Source: an uncultured Prevotella sp.
Lineage (GTDB): Bacteria; Bacteroidota; Bacteroidia; Bacteroidales; Bacteroidaceae
Length of the DNA: 64,000 nucleotides
Assembly: GCA_900770025.1 (NCBI GenBank)
Contig: CAAGIW010000051.1
Span: 1-64,000, forward strand
Direction of reading: 5' to 3'
Positions 16,125 through 24,083 of this stretch are shown in pieces. Every line of letters begins with the position of its first letter. The stretch's first letter is position 1. The translations under genes and the position numbers were made by a program. Under the pieces are notes generated by a model. That model searched no databases. It worked only from the letters and a program-made list of their open reading frames with translations, and had not been told where the DNA came from.

Positions 16125-19100
16125 TCAGTTGGGAACTGAACAGGGCAAGCAGGCTACCTTCCATATTTCGTAACAAAGGGGGATGGTTTTGGATACACCG
16201 CCTGATTCATAGCGAAATGTGGTGCGTGCCGACTTGATGTGGGCTACGTGTTGGCTCAGCAACCGTTTGAAAACGGTAAAAGAACGTATCTTAGCATCAT
16301 GTTCAGAGTGTTGGATAACGAAGACATAGCGGTTGAGGGGGTGTCTCTTCATCACCGCAATCATCCGGTTTGCAAGGTTCTCGGTGAAGGAACTGTCCAC
16401 ATTGGAAAAGAAAAAAGACATGTTGAAAACAACAAGGTTAGGCACCTCGGAGACCGATACCCAGTAACTGTCATCCAACTTGTCGAACGACTCCACAATC
16501 GACATACGCATATGTCCTCCCGTTGCATCGCCCAGCAGTTTTTCGGCCATTGCCTTCATCGCCGCCGACACGTCGATGCCTGTATAATGAATCTGCGGAA
16601 ACTGACTGAACAATTGTTCTGCAAACGCAATGCCGCACGTGGCAGGACCACATCCCACGTCTATCATCCAGATTCTTCCATTCGTCTCCTTAGCCAAGGA
16701 CGACAGCCATCCGCCATGCGAATGGTAAATTGCCTTTGCACTGCAATAGTGCATGCGCATGATGTAGTAACAGTAAAGCAGCACCTGATCATCGGGACTG
16801 ATCGCCACATTCCTTCCCAACTCCCTGCTATACACCGAAAGCGGACTTGAGAAGTCAACACGCCCATAGTTGATGAGCGACATATTGACGTCCATCGCAT
16901 TGCCAAGAATAATGTGGCTCCACCTTGTGCGCGGGTCTTGCCTGATGGCTTTGAAGACGTGCCTGCCAAACGAAGCGGCAAACAAGGCATTCATTCCGAA
17001 CACATCCTGTGACAGATCTGCCTCGCTCACTTCTGCACTCTCGGGCACACGAAACCTCCCCGCACAATAATCCTCCACAGGCACATCGAAGTAGCCGCCC
17101 TTGCTTCTCACAAACTCCATGAGCTTGTAGAACGTGAAGTTTTCGTTGAGCAGCACCGGATTGCCTATGAGCACAAGATTCAGGCGGGCGCGGGTCATGG
17201 CCACATTCAACTTGCGGTCGATGGTCAACCCGTCTTCTTCAAACACATTATTGGTGAGGAAGTTGAGCTGATAGGGCTGTTGGATGGTGAAACCATAGAT
17301 GATATAGTCGCGCTGGCTGCCTTGATAGCGTTCCACGGTGTCGATGGTGATGTCGTGAAGACAAGGAATACTTGACTTGTCTATTTCGTTGCGGACAGTT
17401 GAAATCTGGTTGCGGTAAGGCACGATGACACCAACCGTTTCCGCAGGATTGAAACTGTCGGATGCCAACTCATAGATGGCACGCACAGTGGCGGCTATCA
17501 TTCGGGCCTCAACGGCATTGGTTTTGGCAGAAGGCGAGAACAAGGGCGGTTCGGCCGCCACGAAAGATATGCGACAGGCAGTGAGCATAGCCATGATGCC
17601 ATTGCCGCCTTCCCTGCGGTGATTGGCTAACTGCTGGTGATCGAGCGGCACGATATCGAGCTTGTTGCCATAGAAAGCATAGTTAGGAAACTCCGCAATA
17701 TCCTTGTGCATTCTTCCCTGCTTCGTAAGCATATACACAAATCGCTCGTCATATCCGTCAGCCGTCTTGAACTGCTGCAGCAGGCGCTGAAACAGCGACA
17801 TGCCGCAATCACGGAGATGGATGGCATTGAGTTCCGGCTCTGTCACGAAAGATTCCTCTGGTGCCTGCTGAACGACTGCCGGCAATTGTTTGTGGTCGCC
17901 AATGAGCACAAAGCGGGCAATGCTGCAACGGTTGTCTCTTTGCGCACTCAACAGTCCTATGAGATGCGGTTCAAGAATCTGTGAAGATTCATCCACAATG
18001 GCAAGGCTGAAATGCTTTATCTGCAACAGCGACATATTGGAATTAAGAGCAGCAGTTGTTCCACAGAACACCCTCGTTGAATGAATCAGCTTATTGACAG
18101 AATTGCCGTCACGCATTGCCGCCACCCTGATACTGAGCAGGTAGCTGCGGTATTCCTTGGCGCACGAAAGATCGGTCCCTATACGCACGAAGTCAAAATC
18201 GGGATGCTCCTTTCTCATTTCAACCAACTTGCTGCATATCTCGTCAACCGCACGGTTGGTATATGACAGGAGCAACACGTTCGTATCTTTCTCAAGCAGT
18301 TCTTCCTTGAGCAGATTCACCAAGCCAAACGATGTCTTGCCCGTCCCCGGAGGCCCGATGATGAGAAACAGGTCTTTTGCCTGCTTGGCATGTTCTACTA
18401 ACGGATTGAAGTCCCCATATTCTCCCTTGCGGTGTATCTTGGTGTCACATTCCGGCGGGCGTTGCAAAAGGAGGAGTTCTCTGCGTGGTGTTGGAGCAGA
18501 CAAGAAAGAGTGCATGGCACTGTAAAGCGCCCCTGTCATGGAATCAAACAGGTCGTGCTCAATCGCCCAAAGCGTGCCTTCCGGTTTATTCCCGATAACC
18601 TTTCTGTCTGTCTGGCTGTTGCGCAGTCGCAGTTCTATCCCATCCTTCCGTATGTCAACGATAGAAGCCCGATGCACCATCTGGGCACATGCGTTGGGCA
18701 CCCTTGTCTTGTCGTCATAATTGTAGGGATAGAGTATCACGATGTCGCCGATGCGGAAATTCGTTGTATCGTCCAACTGCGGCGAACTGAAGCGCAGCCT
18801 TACTCCACTGACCGATGCCTCCTGATCGTCTTCATACACAAAACCATCCACAGACAGGCCGTCATATATATTGCCAGCCACCTTTTTGTCTTCGAGCGTA
18901 TCGTTCCATATAGAGGCAAAACCAGAATTCTCCTTGAGCTTGTTTCCCACCTTTGCCAGCAGTTGCTCGTTTTCGATGAAGCGCAGGAAGCGGAGATAAT
19001 ACAGCAGTTCAAGCCTTGTGGCATTCGCTATAGGAGCAAGAAGTGCCGAAAGCTGGGGCTTCACATGGTCTTCCCACAAGCGTCCGGTCAGTTTCTTCTG

Positions 19101-20594
19101 GTTCAGTTTTTCCGGGGTGAGCGTTGTCAAGATTTCCAATCCCTCCTTGGCATACAGTATCTCGCTCCACGCAAGCAGGTTGCGCATTTTTATTGCCCGG
19201 AGCAGCAACGGTTGATTGTTGCCCACACGCAGCAGGCCCTTCGAATATTTGGAATAGAGGAGTATGAAATGCTTGAGATTTTCGGCGTATTTCTGGAACT
19301 CATAGTTGAACAGGGCACGATACAGTATCAGCTGCACCCTGTGCGTCTCCTTGGCCACGGGCACTTCTTGGGATTGGCTGTAGGGCACAAATTCCCCTTT
19401 GCCCGATTTCTGCTCGATGATAGACACGTCCTCCCCCCGCTGATACATAAAGTCAAAACGACCCTGAATGCCCAGCAGCTCACTGAAGAACGAAGGTTCG
19501 AGCACCACCTCTCTCTTGTCATACTGCCCTATCGCCTGGGGCAGGTAGATGCCAATCAGTTGTTCTATATTGCGCTTCTGTATTTTTGCGTCTTCCGTGA
19601 ACCCTGCATAATCGGCCACCAGCTCACGGCACGCAATCATGTTCAGCACGTTCTTGCCTACAAACGCCTTCAAACTGTCTTCAAAGGAAATGTCACGATC
19701 GTGTATGAGGTCGTCTAAGAATTGGCCGGAAAGATTTCCCAAGTGCACCGGTTTGGTATTTGGACTTGGCTTGATCTTGTTAATAAGATTCACAAACGGC
19801 GACTCTGCGTATGTTTCAAAGCAACTGGCTATGGTGGTGATGTTCACAAGGAAATCCGGTTCGAGAATGATAAGCTCGGGCAAATAAATCTTCCCTCGCT
19901 CGTCCTTACGTATGCGGACGAGATTCAGTTGCGCGCCTTTCCACAACACAGTCTTCAGATACGACCAGTCGGCCGTTCCGTCAAGCGTAAGCATCCTATT
20001 GTCCTTGCCATAGCAAATCTGTAGCGTAGTATTGTTTTCTTCCTCCGTCGCCCATATAAAATTGTCGTCCCAACGCTCCACCACCACACGCAACACATTC
20101 TCGCTGAACTTACCCCATGAGTTTTTTCTGTCTGCACGAGGGAAATATTCCTTTAGAGATTGCGGTATCTCCTCCTTGCCACACAGATGATACACCAGCA
20201 GTGTCACCGCCTTCAGGTTGTGGGGAAAGAGCCTTGCCAGTTCATCGTCTGTCAGTTCCTGTTCGCTGTTCGGTTTAGGAAACAGGTTCTTGCGTGCCTG
20301 CTGTATCAGGTTGGCCGTTGCATGGGGAATGCCATGTTCCTTGATGCAGTAATCCACCTTTGAGAAGAATCCCACAAAAGCTATCTGACAGTCGCTGATA
20401 GCCTGCTCCACCACACGGCGGAACACATTCCTGAGCATATCATACCTATCCTTGGGCGATCTGCCTTCGCTGCAAGAGGTCTCTATCTGCATGTAGAGGC
20501 TCGTGGCAGAATCCAGAATGATGGATTTTCCCTTGCCGGCCTTGATGCCGGCACTGCTGTCCAGATGCTTCCCTGTATATGGTGTGAGTTTCAT
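16125..20594 (-). CDS. Dna2-like nuclease-SF1 helicase with C-terminal methyltransferase domain
   Basis: A 1489-residue multidomain protein. N-terminal region 1-350 unassigned. A PD-(D/E)XK nuclease of the Cas4/Dna2 type is seen at 366-425: Glu366, Asp381, Glu394-x-Lys396, then QLILY (421-425). A superfamily 1 helicase follows: Walker A GPPGTGKT (747-754), Walker B VDESSQ (867-872), GDHKQLPAVV (899-908), QGRMHKDI (959-966), DTVERYQGSQRD (1085-1096), NVAMTRARLNL (1130-1140). Residues about 1305-1400 carry a class I SAM methyltransferase signature: DVGCGPATCG (1312-1321) and an acidic YTGIDVS. The Dna2-type nuclease-helicase core implies work on nucleic-acid ends or flaps; the methyltransferase fusion is unusual and its substrate unknown. 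Downstream of the DUF1848 gene (58-base gap, same strand), so probably one operon. Role in repair or phage defence is inference. Confidence 0.85.
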   Translation of the reverse strand: MKLTPYTGKHLDSSAGIKAGKGKSIILDSATSLYMQIETSCSEGRSPKDRYDMLRNVFRRVVEQAISDCQIAFVGFFSKVDYCIKEHGIPHATANLIQQARKNLFPKPNSEQELTDDELARLFPHNLKAVTLLVYHLCGKEEIPQSLKEYFPRADRKNSWGKFSENVLRVVVERWDDNFIWATEEENNTTLQICYGKDNRMLTLDGTADWSYLKTVLWKGAQLNLVRIRKDERGKIYLPELIILEPDFLVNITTIASCFETYAESPFVNLINKIKPSPNTKPVHLGNLSGQFLDDLIHDRDISFEDSLKAFVGKNVLNMIACRELVADYAGFTEDAKIQKRNIEQLIGIYLPQAIGQYDKREVVLEPSFFSELLGIQGRFDFMYQRGEDVSIIEQKSGKGEFVPYSQSQEVPVAKETHRVQLILYRALFNYEFQKYAENLKHFILLYSKYSKGLLRVGNNQPLLLRAIKMRNLLAWSEILYAKEGLEILTTLTPEKLNQKKLTGRLWEDHVKPQLSALLAPIANATRLELLYYLRFLRFIENEQLLAKVGNKLKENSGFASIWNDTLEDKKVAGNIYDGLSVDGFVYEDDQEASVSGVRLRFSSPQLDDTTNFRIGDIVILYPYNYDDKTRVPNACAQMVHRASIVDIRKDGIELRLRNSQTDRKVIGNKPEGTLWAIEHDLFDSMTGALYSAMHSFLSAPTPRRELLLLQRPPECDTKIHRKGEYGDFNPLVEHAKQAKDLFLIIGPPGTGKTSFGLVNLLKEELLEKDTNVLLLSYTNRAVDEICSKLVEMRKEHPDFDFVRIGTDLSCAKEYRSYLLSIRVAAMRDGNSVNKLIHSTRVFCGTTAALNSNMSLLQIKHFSLAIVDESSQILEPHLIGLLSAQRDNRCSIARFVLIGDHKQLPAVVQQAPEESFVTEPELNAIHLRDCGMSLFQRLLQQFKTADGYDERFVYMLTKQGRMHKDIAEFPNYAFYGNKLDIVPLDHQQLANHRREGGNGIMAMLTACRISFVAAEPPLFSPSAKTNAVEARMIAATVRAIYELASDSFNPAETVGVIVPYRNQISTVRNEIDKSSIPCLHDITIDTVERYQGSQRDYIIYGFTIQQPYQLNFLTNNVFEEDGLTIDRKLNVAMTRARLNLVLIGNPVLLNENFTFYKLMEFVRSKGGYFDVPVEDYCAGRFRVPESAEVSEADLSQDVFGMNALFAASFGRHVFKAIRQDPRTRWSHIILGNAMDVNMSLINYGRVDFSSPLSVYSRELGRNVAISPDDQVLLYCYYIMRMHYCSAKAIYHSHGGWLSSLAKETNGRIWMIDVGCGPATCGIAFAEQLFSQFPQIHYTGIDVSAAMKAMAEKLLGDATGGHMRMSIVESFDKLDDSYWVSVSEVPNLVVFNMSFFFSNVDSSFTENLANRMIAVMKRHPLNRYVFVIQHSEHDAKIRSFTVFKRLLSQHVAHIKSARTTFRYESGGVSKTIPLCYEIWKVACLPCSVPN

Positions 20595-20652
20595 ATTTTC
20601 CGATTATCTTCCTGTGATGACACGACAACAATAGATATTCATGTCATTGATA

Positions 20653-21732
20653 CTAACCTGTTATTGTTTCACCCCAAGGGTTTTCCTGATGGCTTTTATA
20701 ATTGTTTGCAGCAGCCTGTTTGCTCGTGTTCGCATAGCAATACTCGCACCCATGAATGCATGTGTTGTATTGACCAATGTCCTTGCTCTTCATGCAACCA
20801 CAAAACTCTCGTTGTCCTTTGTCTCTGTTGTCGCCCCTTGTCGCATAATGATTATTATCAAGGATAATGGCATCTTTCGGAAGCGTTATCGTGTTTGTAA
20901 ACATATCTCTTGGCGGCATTGTTTTTATCTCAGCCTTTAAAAACTTCATCAATTCTTTATCATGATATGCTCTTTTAATAATCAGTTCATCATCTACGCA
21001 ATGATTTAGCTCAACATCATGATACCTTCCTTTCTCTCCACAAGTAGCCAATTGATAGTTCCAGCCTTTTTTGTTATTTAGCGCAACAAGCCTGCCAGCA
21101 AATTCTGTCATCTGCTCTTCCGTCCAGTCTTTATATGGAATGCCATTGGCTTTGAGATTGCTTGCAACTTTACGATAAGTCAGAATATCAGCAAAACTGA
21201 AAACAAGTTTTTCCGTATAACCAGTAAGTTGATCTCCAATCTTTTCAATCTTACTTAACAATTTGTCCATTGTTATGTCATCTGTCAATACCAATGGATC
21301 AAAACGCCATACAACACCTCCTTTACCCAATATATCTACAAGTAGTTTAAATGTATCTATACGTTCAGCCAACGGAGGAACACCACGCTCTAACTTCTCC
21401 TCTTCATAATCGTTTAATGAATATTGAATATAGCATCCTATACCTCTTGCTTTCAATTCGTCGATATGCTCAAGCAAAGGGCGAGGATTCTTTGACCAAA
21501 ATATGACGAATCGAGTCTTTGCATAACTAATATACATCTTCACTCCATTGAATGGATTTGTCCATGCTGAATAACCAACTTTTAGACGATGAAAAAACCA
21601 ATCGCAATAGAACGCAGGTATATCAGTGCTTCTGCTTGCAGATACCACAACGGGAGCCACGGCTGGCACCTTGCTACCGTCCTCTAATACTATCTCCACT
21701 TTGTCCTTGCCGTTTTCTATTTGTTTACTCAT
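20653..21732 (-). CDS. DUF1848 protein (radical-SAM-like, C-terminal Fe-S motif)
   Basis: 359 residues from the ATG at 21732 (an ATG two codons upstream, at 21738, is equally possible; a far-upstream start at 21783 is excluded because the promoter -7 lies at 21781-21788). It begins with VVSASRSTDIPAFY and has WRFDPLVLTD in the middle. Near the C-terminus CIHGCEYC (complement of 20737-20760) is a CX3CX2C radical-SAM cluster motif preceded by a FCGC pair; in this family the cluster sits at the C-terminus rather than the N-terminus. The reaction is unknown. More AT-rich than the EPS genes. First gene of a two-gene unit with the nuclease-helicase. Confidence 0.85.
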   Translation of the reverse strand: MSKQIENGKDKVEIVLEDGSKVPAVAPVVVSASRSTDIPAFYCDWFFHRLKVGYSAWTNPFNGVKMYISYAKTRFVIFWSKNPRPLLEHIDELKARGIGCYIQYSLNDYEEEKLERGVPPLAERIDTFKLLVDILGKGGVVWRFDPLVLTDDITMDKLLSKIEKIGDQLTGYTEKLVFSFADILTYRKVASNLKANGIPYKDWTEEQMTEFAGRLVALNNKKGWNYQLATCGEKGRYHDVELNHCVDDELIIKRAYHDKELMKFLKAEIKTMPPRDMFTNTITLPKDAIILDNNHYATRGDNRDKGQREFCGCMKSKDIGQYNTCIHGCEYCYANTSKQAAANNYKSHQENPWGETITG

Positions 21733-21780
21733 GGGCATATAAATCCATATTGTGACATCCACACCGTAACATTGACACGG

Positions 21781-21788
21781 CAAAAGTA
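21781..21788 (-). promoter_or_regulatory. -7 element for the DUF1848/nuclease-helicase pair
   Basis: The minus strand reads TACTTTTG (TAnnTTTG), giving a start site near 21777 and a leader of about 40 bases before the ATGs at 21738/21732. The -33 part is not clear. Confidence 0.5.
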
Positions 21789-21900
21789 GGCATTTCTTGT
21801 CAGAATAACGATACTAAGGCCAGAAATCGTGCATACATACTTGGACGAAGTAGGGAAATACGGGCTCTATGTATCCATGTATTTATGACGATGGCCTTAT
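21789..21900. other. Intergenic segment between islet promoter and repeat copy B
   Basis: No gene or known element seen. AAGGCC (21816) and GGCCTT (21893) could pair at long range. The tail 2 repeat present in copies A and C is absent at this position. Confidence 0.4.
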
Positions 21901-22038
21901 CATACCTCCCCAAGGGGGAGGAGATGGACGAATGAAAAAGGAGATGTGATGGAGATGTAAGTGACTGATGATGAATGGATAACTGGCGTTCTGAGAAGAC
22001 ACCAAAGGCTCTTTAAATCCCAAGACAATTTGGGGCGT
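21901..22038 (-). repeat. Repeat-element middle segment (tail 1), copy B, inverted
   Basis: Read on the minus strand this aligns essentially without gaps to 46043-46180, sharing the TTTAAAGAGCCTTTGG anchor, CAGAACG, and a pyrimidine-rich end with a CTCCCC-AA-GGGGGAG hairpin (21906-21920). On the plus strand it opens a frame (GTG 21961) running through the array; the same frame is open in copy C, but most differences change the amino acid, so coding is doubtful. Confidence 0.8.
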
Positions 22039-22170
22039 TTTCTAAAAGTGGCAGTTTTGCATTCCAAAAGTGGCAGTTTTGCGTTCCAAAAGTGGCAGTT
22101 TTGCATTCCAAAAGTGGCAGTTTTGCATTCCAAAAGTGGCAGTTTTGCATTCCAAAAGTGGCAGTTTTGC
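22039..22170. repeat. 22-bp tandem repeat array, copy B (6 units, inverted)
   Basis: Exactly six 22-bp units, reverse-oriented relative to copies A and C. All six have the 7-base centre CTGCCAC (read on the minus strand) between CAAAA and TTTTG, so this copy is homogenised. The terminal unit ends in TTTTAGAAA, as in copy C. It lies about 90 bp upstream of the aminotransferase start. Confidence 0.92.
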
Positions 22171-22258
22171 AAAACGGCACTCAGGAGTTGCATGAATAAT
22201 GCAGGCAAAAACACAATATTAATCCACTTATTGCGTTTACAAATAAAGCAAGCAAAAA

Positions 22259-23488
22259 ATGACAAACAGAAGAAACATACCCTTCTCGCCACCTGACATA
22301 TCTGACAACGAAATAGAAAGAGTGGCAGAGGTGTTGCGCTCCGGCTGGATTACCACCGGTCCTCGCACCAAAGAATTGGAAACAAAGATTGCCTCGCTCT
22401 GCCATACGGAAAAGGCCGTTTGCCTTAATTCCGCCACGGCGTGCATGGAAAGCATACTGCGCCTTTTGGGGGTGGGGCCTGGAGACGAGATAATCACCAC
22501 TGCCTATACCTATACCGCCACGGCCAGTGTGGCTGTGCACGTGGGCGCCACCCTGAAGATTATCGACACCACACCCAATGGTTTTGAGATGGATTATGAC
22601 CAGATGGAGGCGGCCATCACCAAACGCACCAAGGTGGTGGTGCCGGTGGATTTGGGCGGCGTGGTGTGCAACTATGACCGCATCTTTGAGGCCGTTGGCA
22701 ACAAGCGCCACCTGTTCAAGCCCTCCAACCCCATACAGCAAGCCATAGGCAGAGTGGTGGTGATGAGCGATGCCGCCCATGCACTGGGCGCAACAAGAGG
22801 AGGGAGGATGTGCGGAGAAATTGCCGACTTCACCTCTTTTTCGTTCCATGCGGTAAAGAACTTCACCACGGCAGAGGGAGGCGCACTGACCTGGAGAAGC
22901 ATCCCAGGCATCAGCAACGAGGACATCTACAGGCAGTTTATGCTGCTGTCTCTGCACGGACAAAGCAAGGACGCTCTGGCCAAGACACAGATGGGGGCAT
23001 GGGAATATGACATAGTGGCACCGATGTATAAATGCAACATGACCGACATTATGGCTGCCATAGGCTTGGGACAATTTGAGCGCTATGCCTCCATGCTGCA
23101 AAGGCGGCGGGAAATCATCACCATGTACAACCAGGCTTTTGCCACGCTGCCGATACAGACACTGCCCCACTACACCGGCACGGCTGCTTCGAGCGGCCAC
23201 CTGTATATCATGAGGCTGCTGGGGCGCGATTCTGACTTCCGCAACCGTGTGATTGCGCAAATGGCAGAGCGGGGAATTGCCTGCAACGTGCACTACAAGC
23301 CGCTTCCCCTGCTGACCGCCTACAAGAATCTGGGCTTTGACATCAAAGACTATCCCAACGCCTACAACCTGTATGCCAACGAAATGACACTGCCCCTGCA
23401 CACACGGCTGACCGACGACGATGTGCAATATATCACGGAAAACTTCAACGACATCCTCACTCATGCAGATATACAGACACTGCCTTAA
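22259..23488 (+). CDS. DegT/DnrJ/EryC1-family sugar aminotransferase
   Basis: PLP enzyme that aminates a nucleotide-linked keto-sugar for the EPS repeat unit. 409 residues; N-terminal NIPFSPPDISDNEIERV, GSGWITTGP-like RSGWITTGP, cofactor region DAAHALGATR (Asp171) and the Schiff-base Lys200 in FSFHAVKN. The ATG lies just after the repeat array; no clear promoter was found between the two. It overlaps the sugar transferase by 26 bases. Confidence 0.9.
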   Translation: MTNRRNIPFSPPDISDNEIERVAEVLRSGWITTGPRTKELETKIASLCHTEKAVCLNSATACMESILRLLGVGPGDEIITTAYTYTATASVAVHVGATLKIIDTTPNGFEMDYDQMEAAITKRTKVVVPVDLGGVVCNYDRIFEAVGNKRHLFKPSNPIQQAIGRVVVMSDAAHALGATRGGRMCGEIADFTSFSFHAVKNFTTAEGGALTWRSIPGISNEDIYRQFMLLSLHGQSKDALAKTQMGAWEYDIVAPMYKCNMTDIMAAIGLGQFERYASMLQRRREIITMYNQAFATLPIQTLPHYTGTAASSGHLYIMRLLGRDSDFRNRVIAQMAERGIACNVHYKPLPLLTAYKNLGFDIKDYPNAYNLYANEMTLPLHTRLTDDDVQYITENFNDILTHADIQTLP

Positions 23489-24068
23489 AAGGGGTTTTGA
23501 CATATTGTTCAGCAGCATGGGGCTGCTGATGCTGCTGCCTGTGTTTGCGGTGACAGCCGTATGGATAAAGGCCGACTCCAAGGGGCCTGTGTTCTACCGG
23601 CAGGTGCGGGTGGGACGGCACGGCCAAGGCTTCAGGATATTCAAGTTTCGCTCTATGCGCACCGGCAGCGACAAGGGCAGTCAGATCACCGTGGGCGAGA
23701 GAGATTCGAGAATCACCCGTTCGGGCATCGTCATCCGGAAATACAAGTTGGACGAACTGCCCCAGCTCATCAACGTGTTGGTGGGCGATATGTCGTTTGT
23801 GGGGCCGCGCCCCGAGGTGCCAAAGTATGTGGAGCTATATACAGAGGCACAAAGGCACGTGCTGGACGTGCGCCCGGGAATCACCGACATGGCCTCCATG
23901 AAATACATCAACGAGAACGAACTGTTGGGCAAGGCAGACAATCCCGAGGAATACTATATCCACACCATCATGCCCGACAAGTTAGCCATCAACTTGGAAT
24001 ACGTGAAAAACCATTCGTTTGTGAGCGATGTAACCATCATCCTCCAAACCCTATCCAAAATCTTTTAG
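23463..24068 (+). CDS. Undecaprenyl-phosphate sugar phosphotransferase
   Basis: Initiates repeat-unit synthesis by moving a sugar-1-phosphate onto undecaprenyl phosphate. 201 residues from the ATG at 23463 (MQIYRHCLKRGFDILFSS), chosen over the ATG at 23421, which would add 14 residues translated from the aminotransferase end. One membrane helix (about 12-32), then GPVFYRQVRVGRHG, KFRSM, LDELPQLINVLVGDMSFVGP and a DVRPGITD motif of the WcaJ/PglC fold. The start lies inside the aminotransferase gene. A second such enzyme is at 26009-26590. Confidence 0.9.
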   Translation: MQIYRHCLKRGFDILFSSMGLLMLLPVFAVTAVWIKADSKGPVFYRQVRVGRHGQGFRIFKFRSMRTGSDKGSQITVGERDSRITRSGIVIRKYKLDELPQLINVLVGDMSFVGPRPEVPKYVELYTEAQRHVLDVRPGITDMASMKYINENELLGKADNPEEYYIHTIMPDKLAINLEYVKNHSFVSDVTIILQTLSKIF

Positions 24069-24083
24069 AACCACCTTCATACC

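Noticed and set aside
18432..19718. 428-residue plus-strand open frame
   Set aside because: Antisense to the nuclease-helicase gene; no domain motifs and no promoter.
16125..20594. Restriction-modification enzyme (type IIG or ISP-like)
   Set aside because: The nuclease is of the Cas4/Dna2 kind, the helicase is SF1 not SF2, and no DNA-methyltransferase motif IV or target-recognition domain is seen.
22181..23581. 466-residue minus-strand open frame
   Set aside because: Antisense to the aminotransferase, which has intact PLP motifs.
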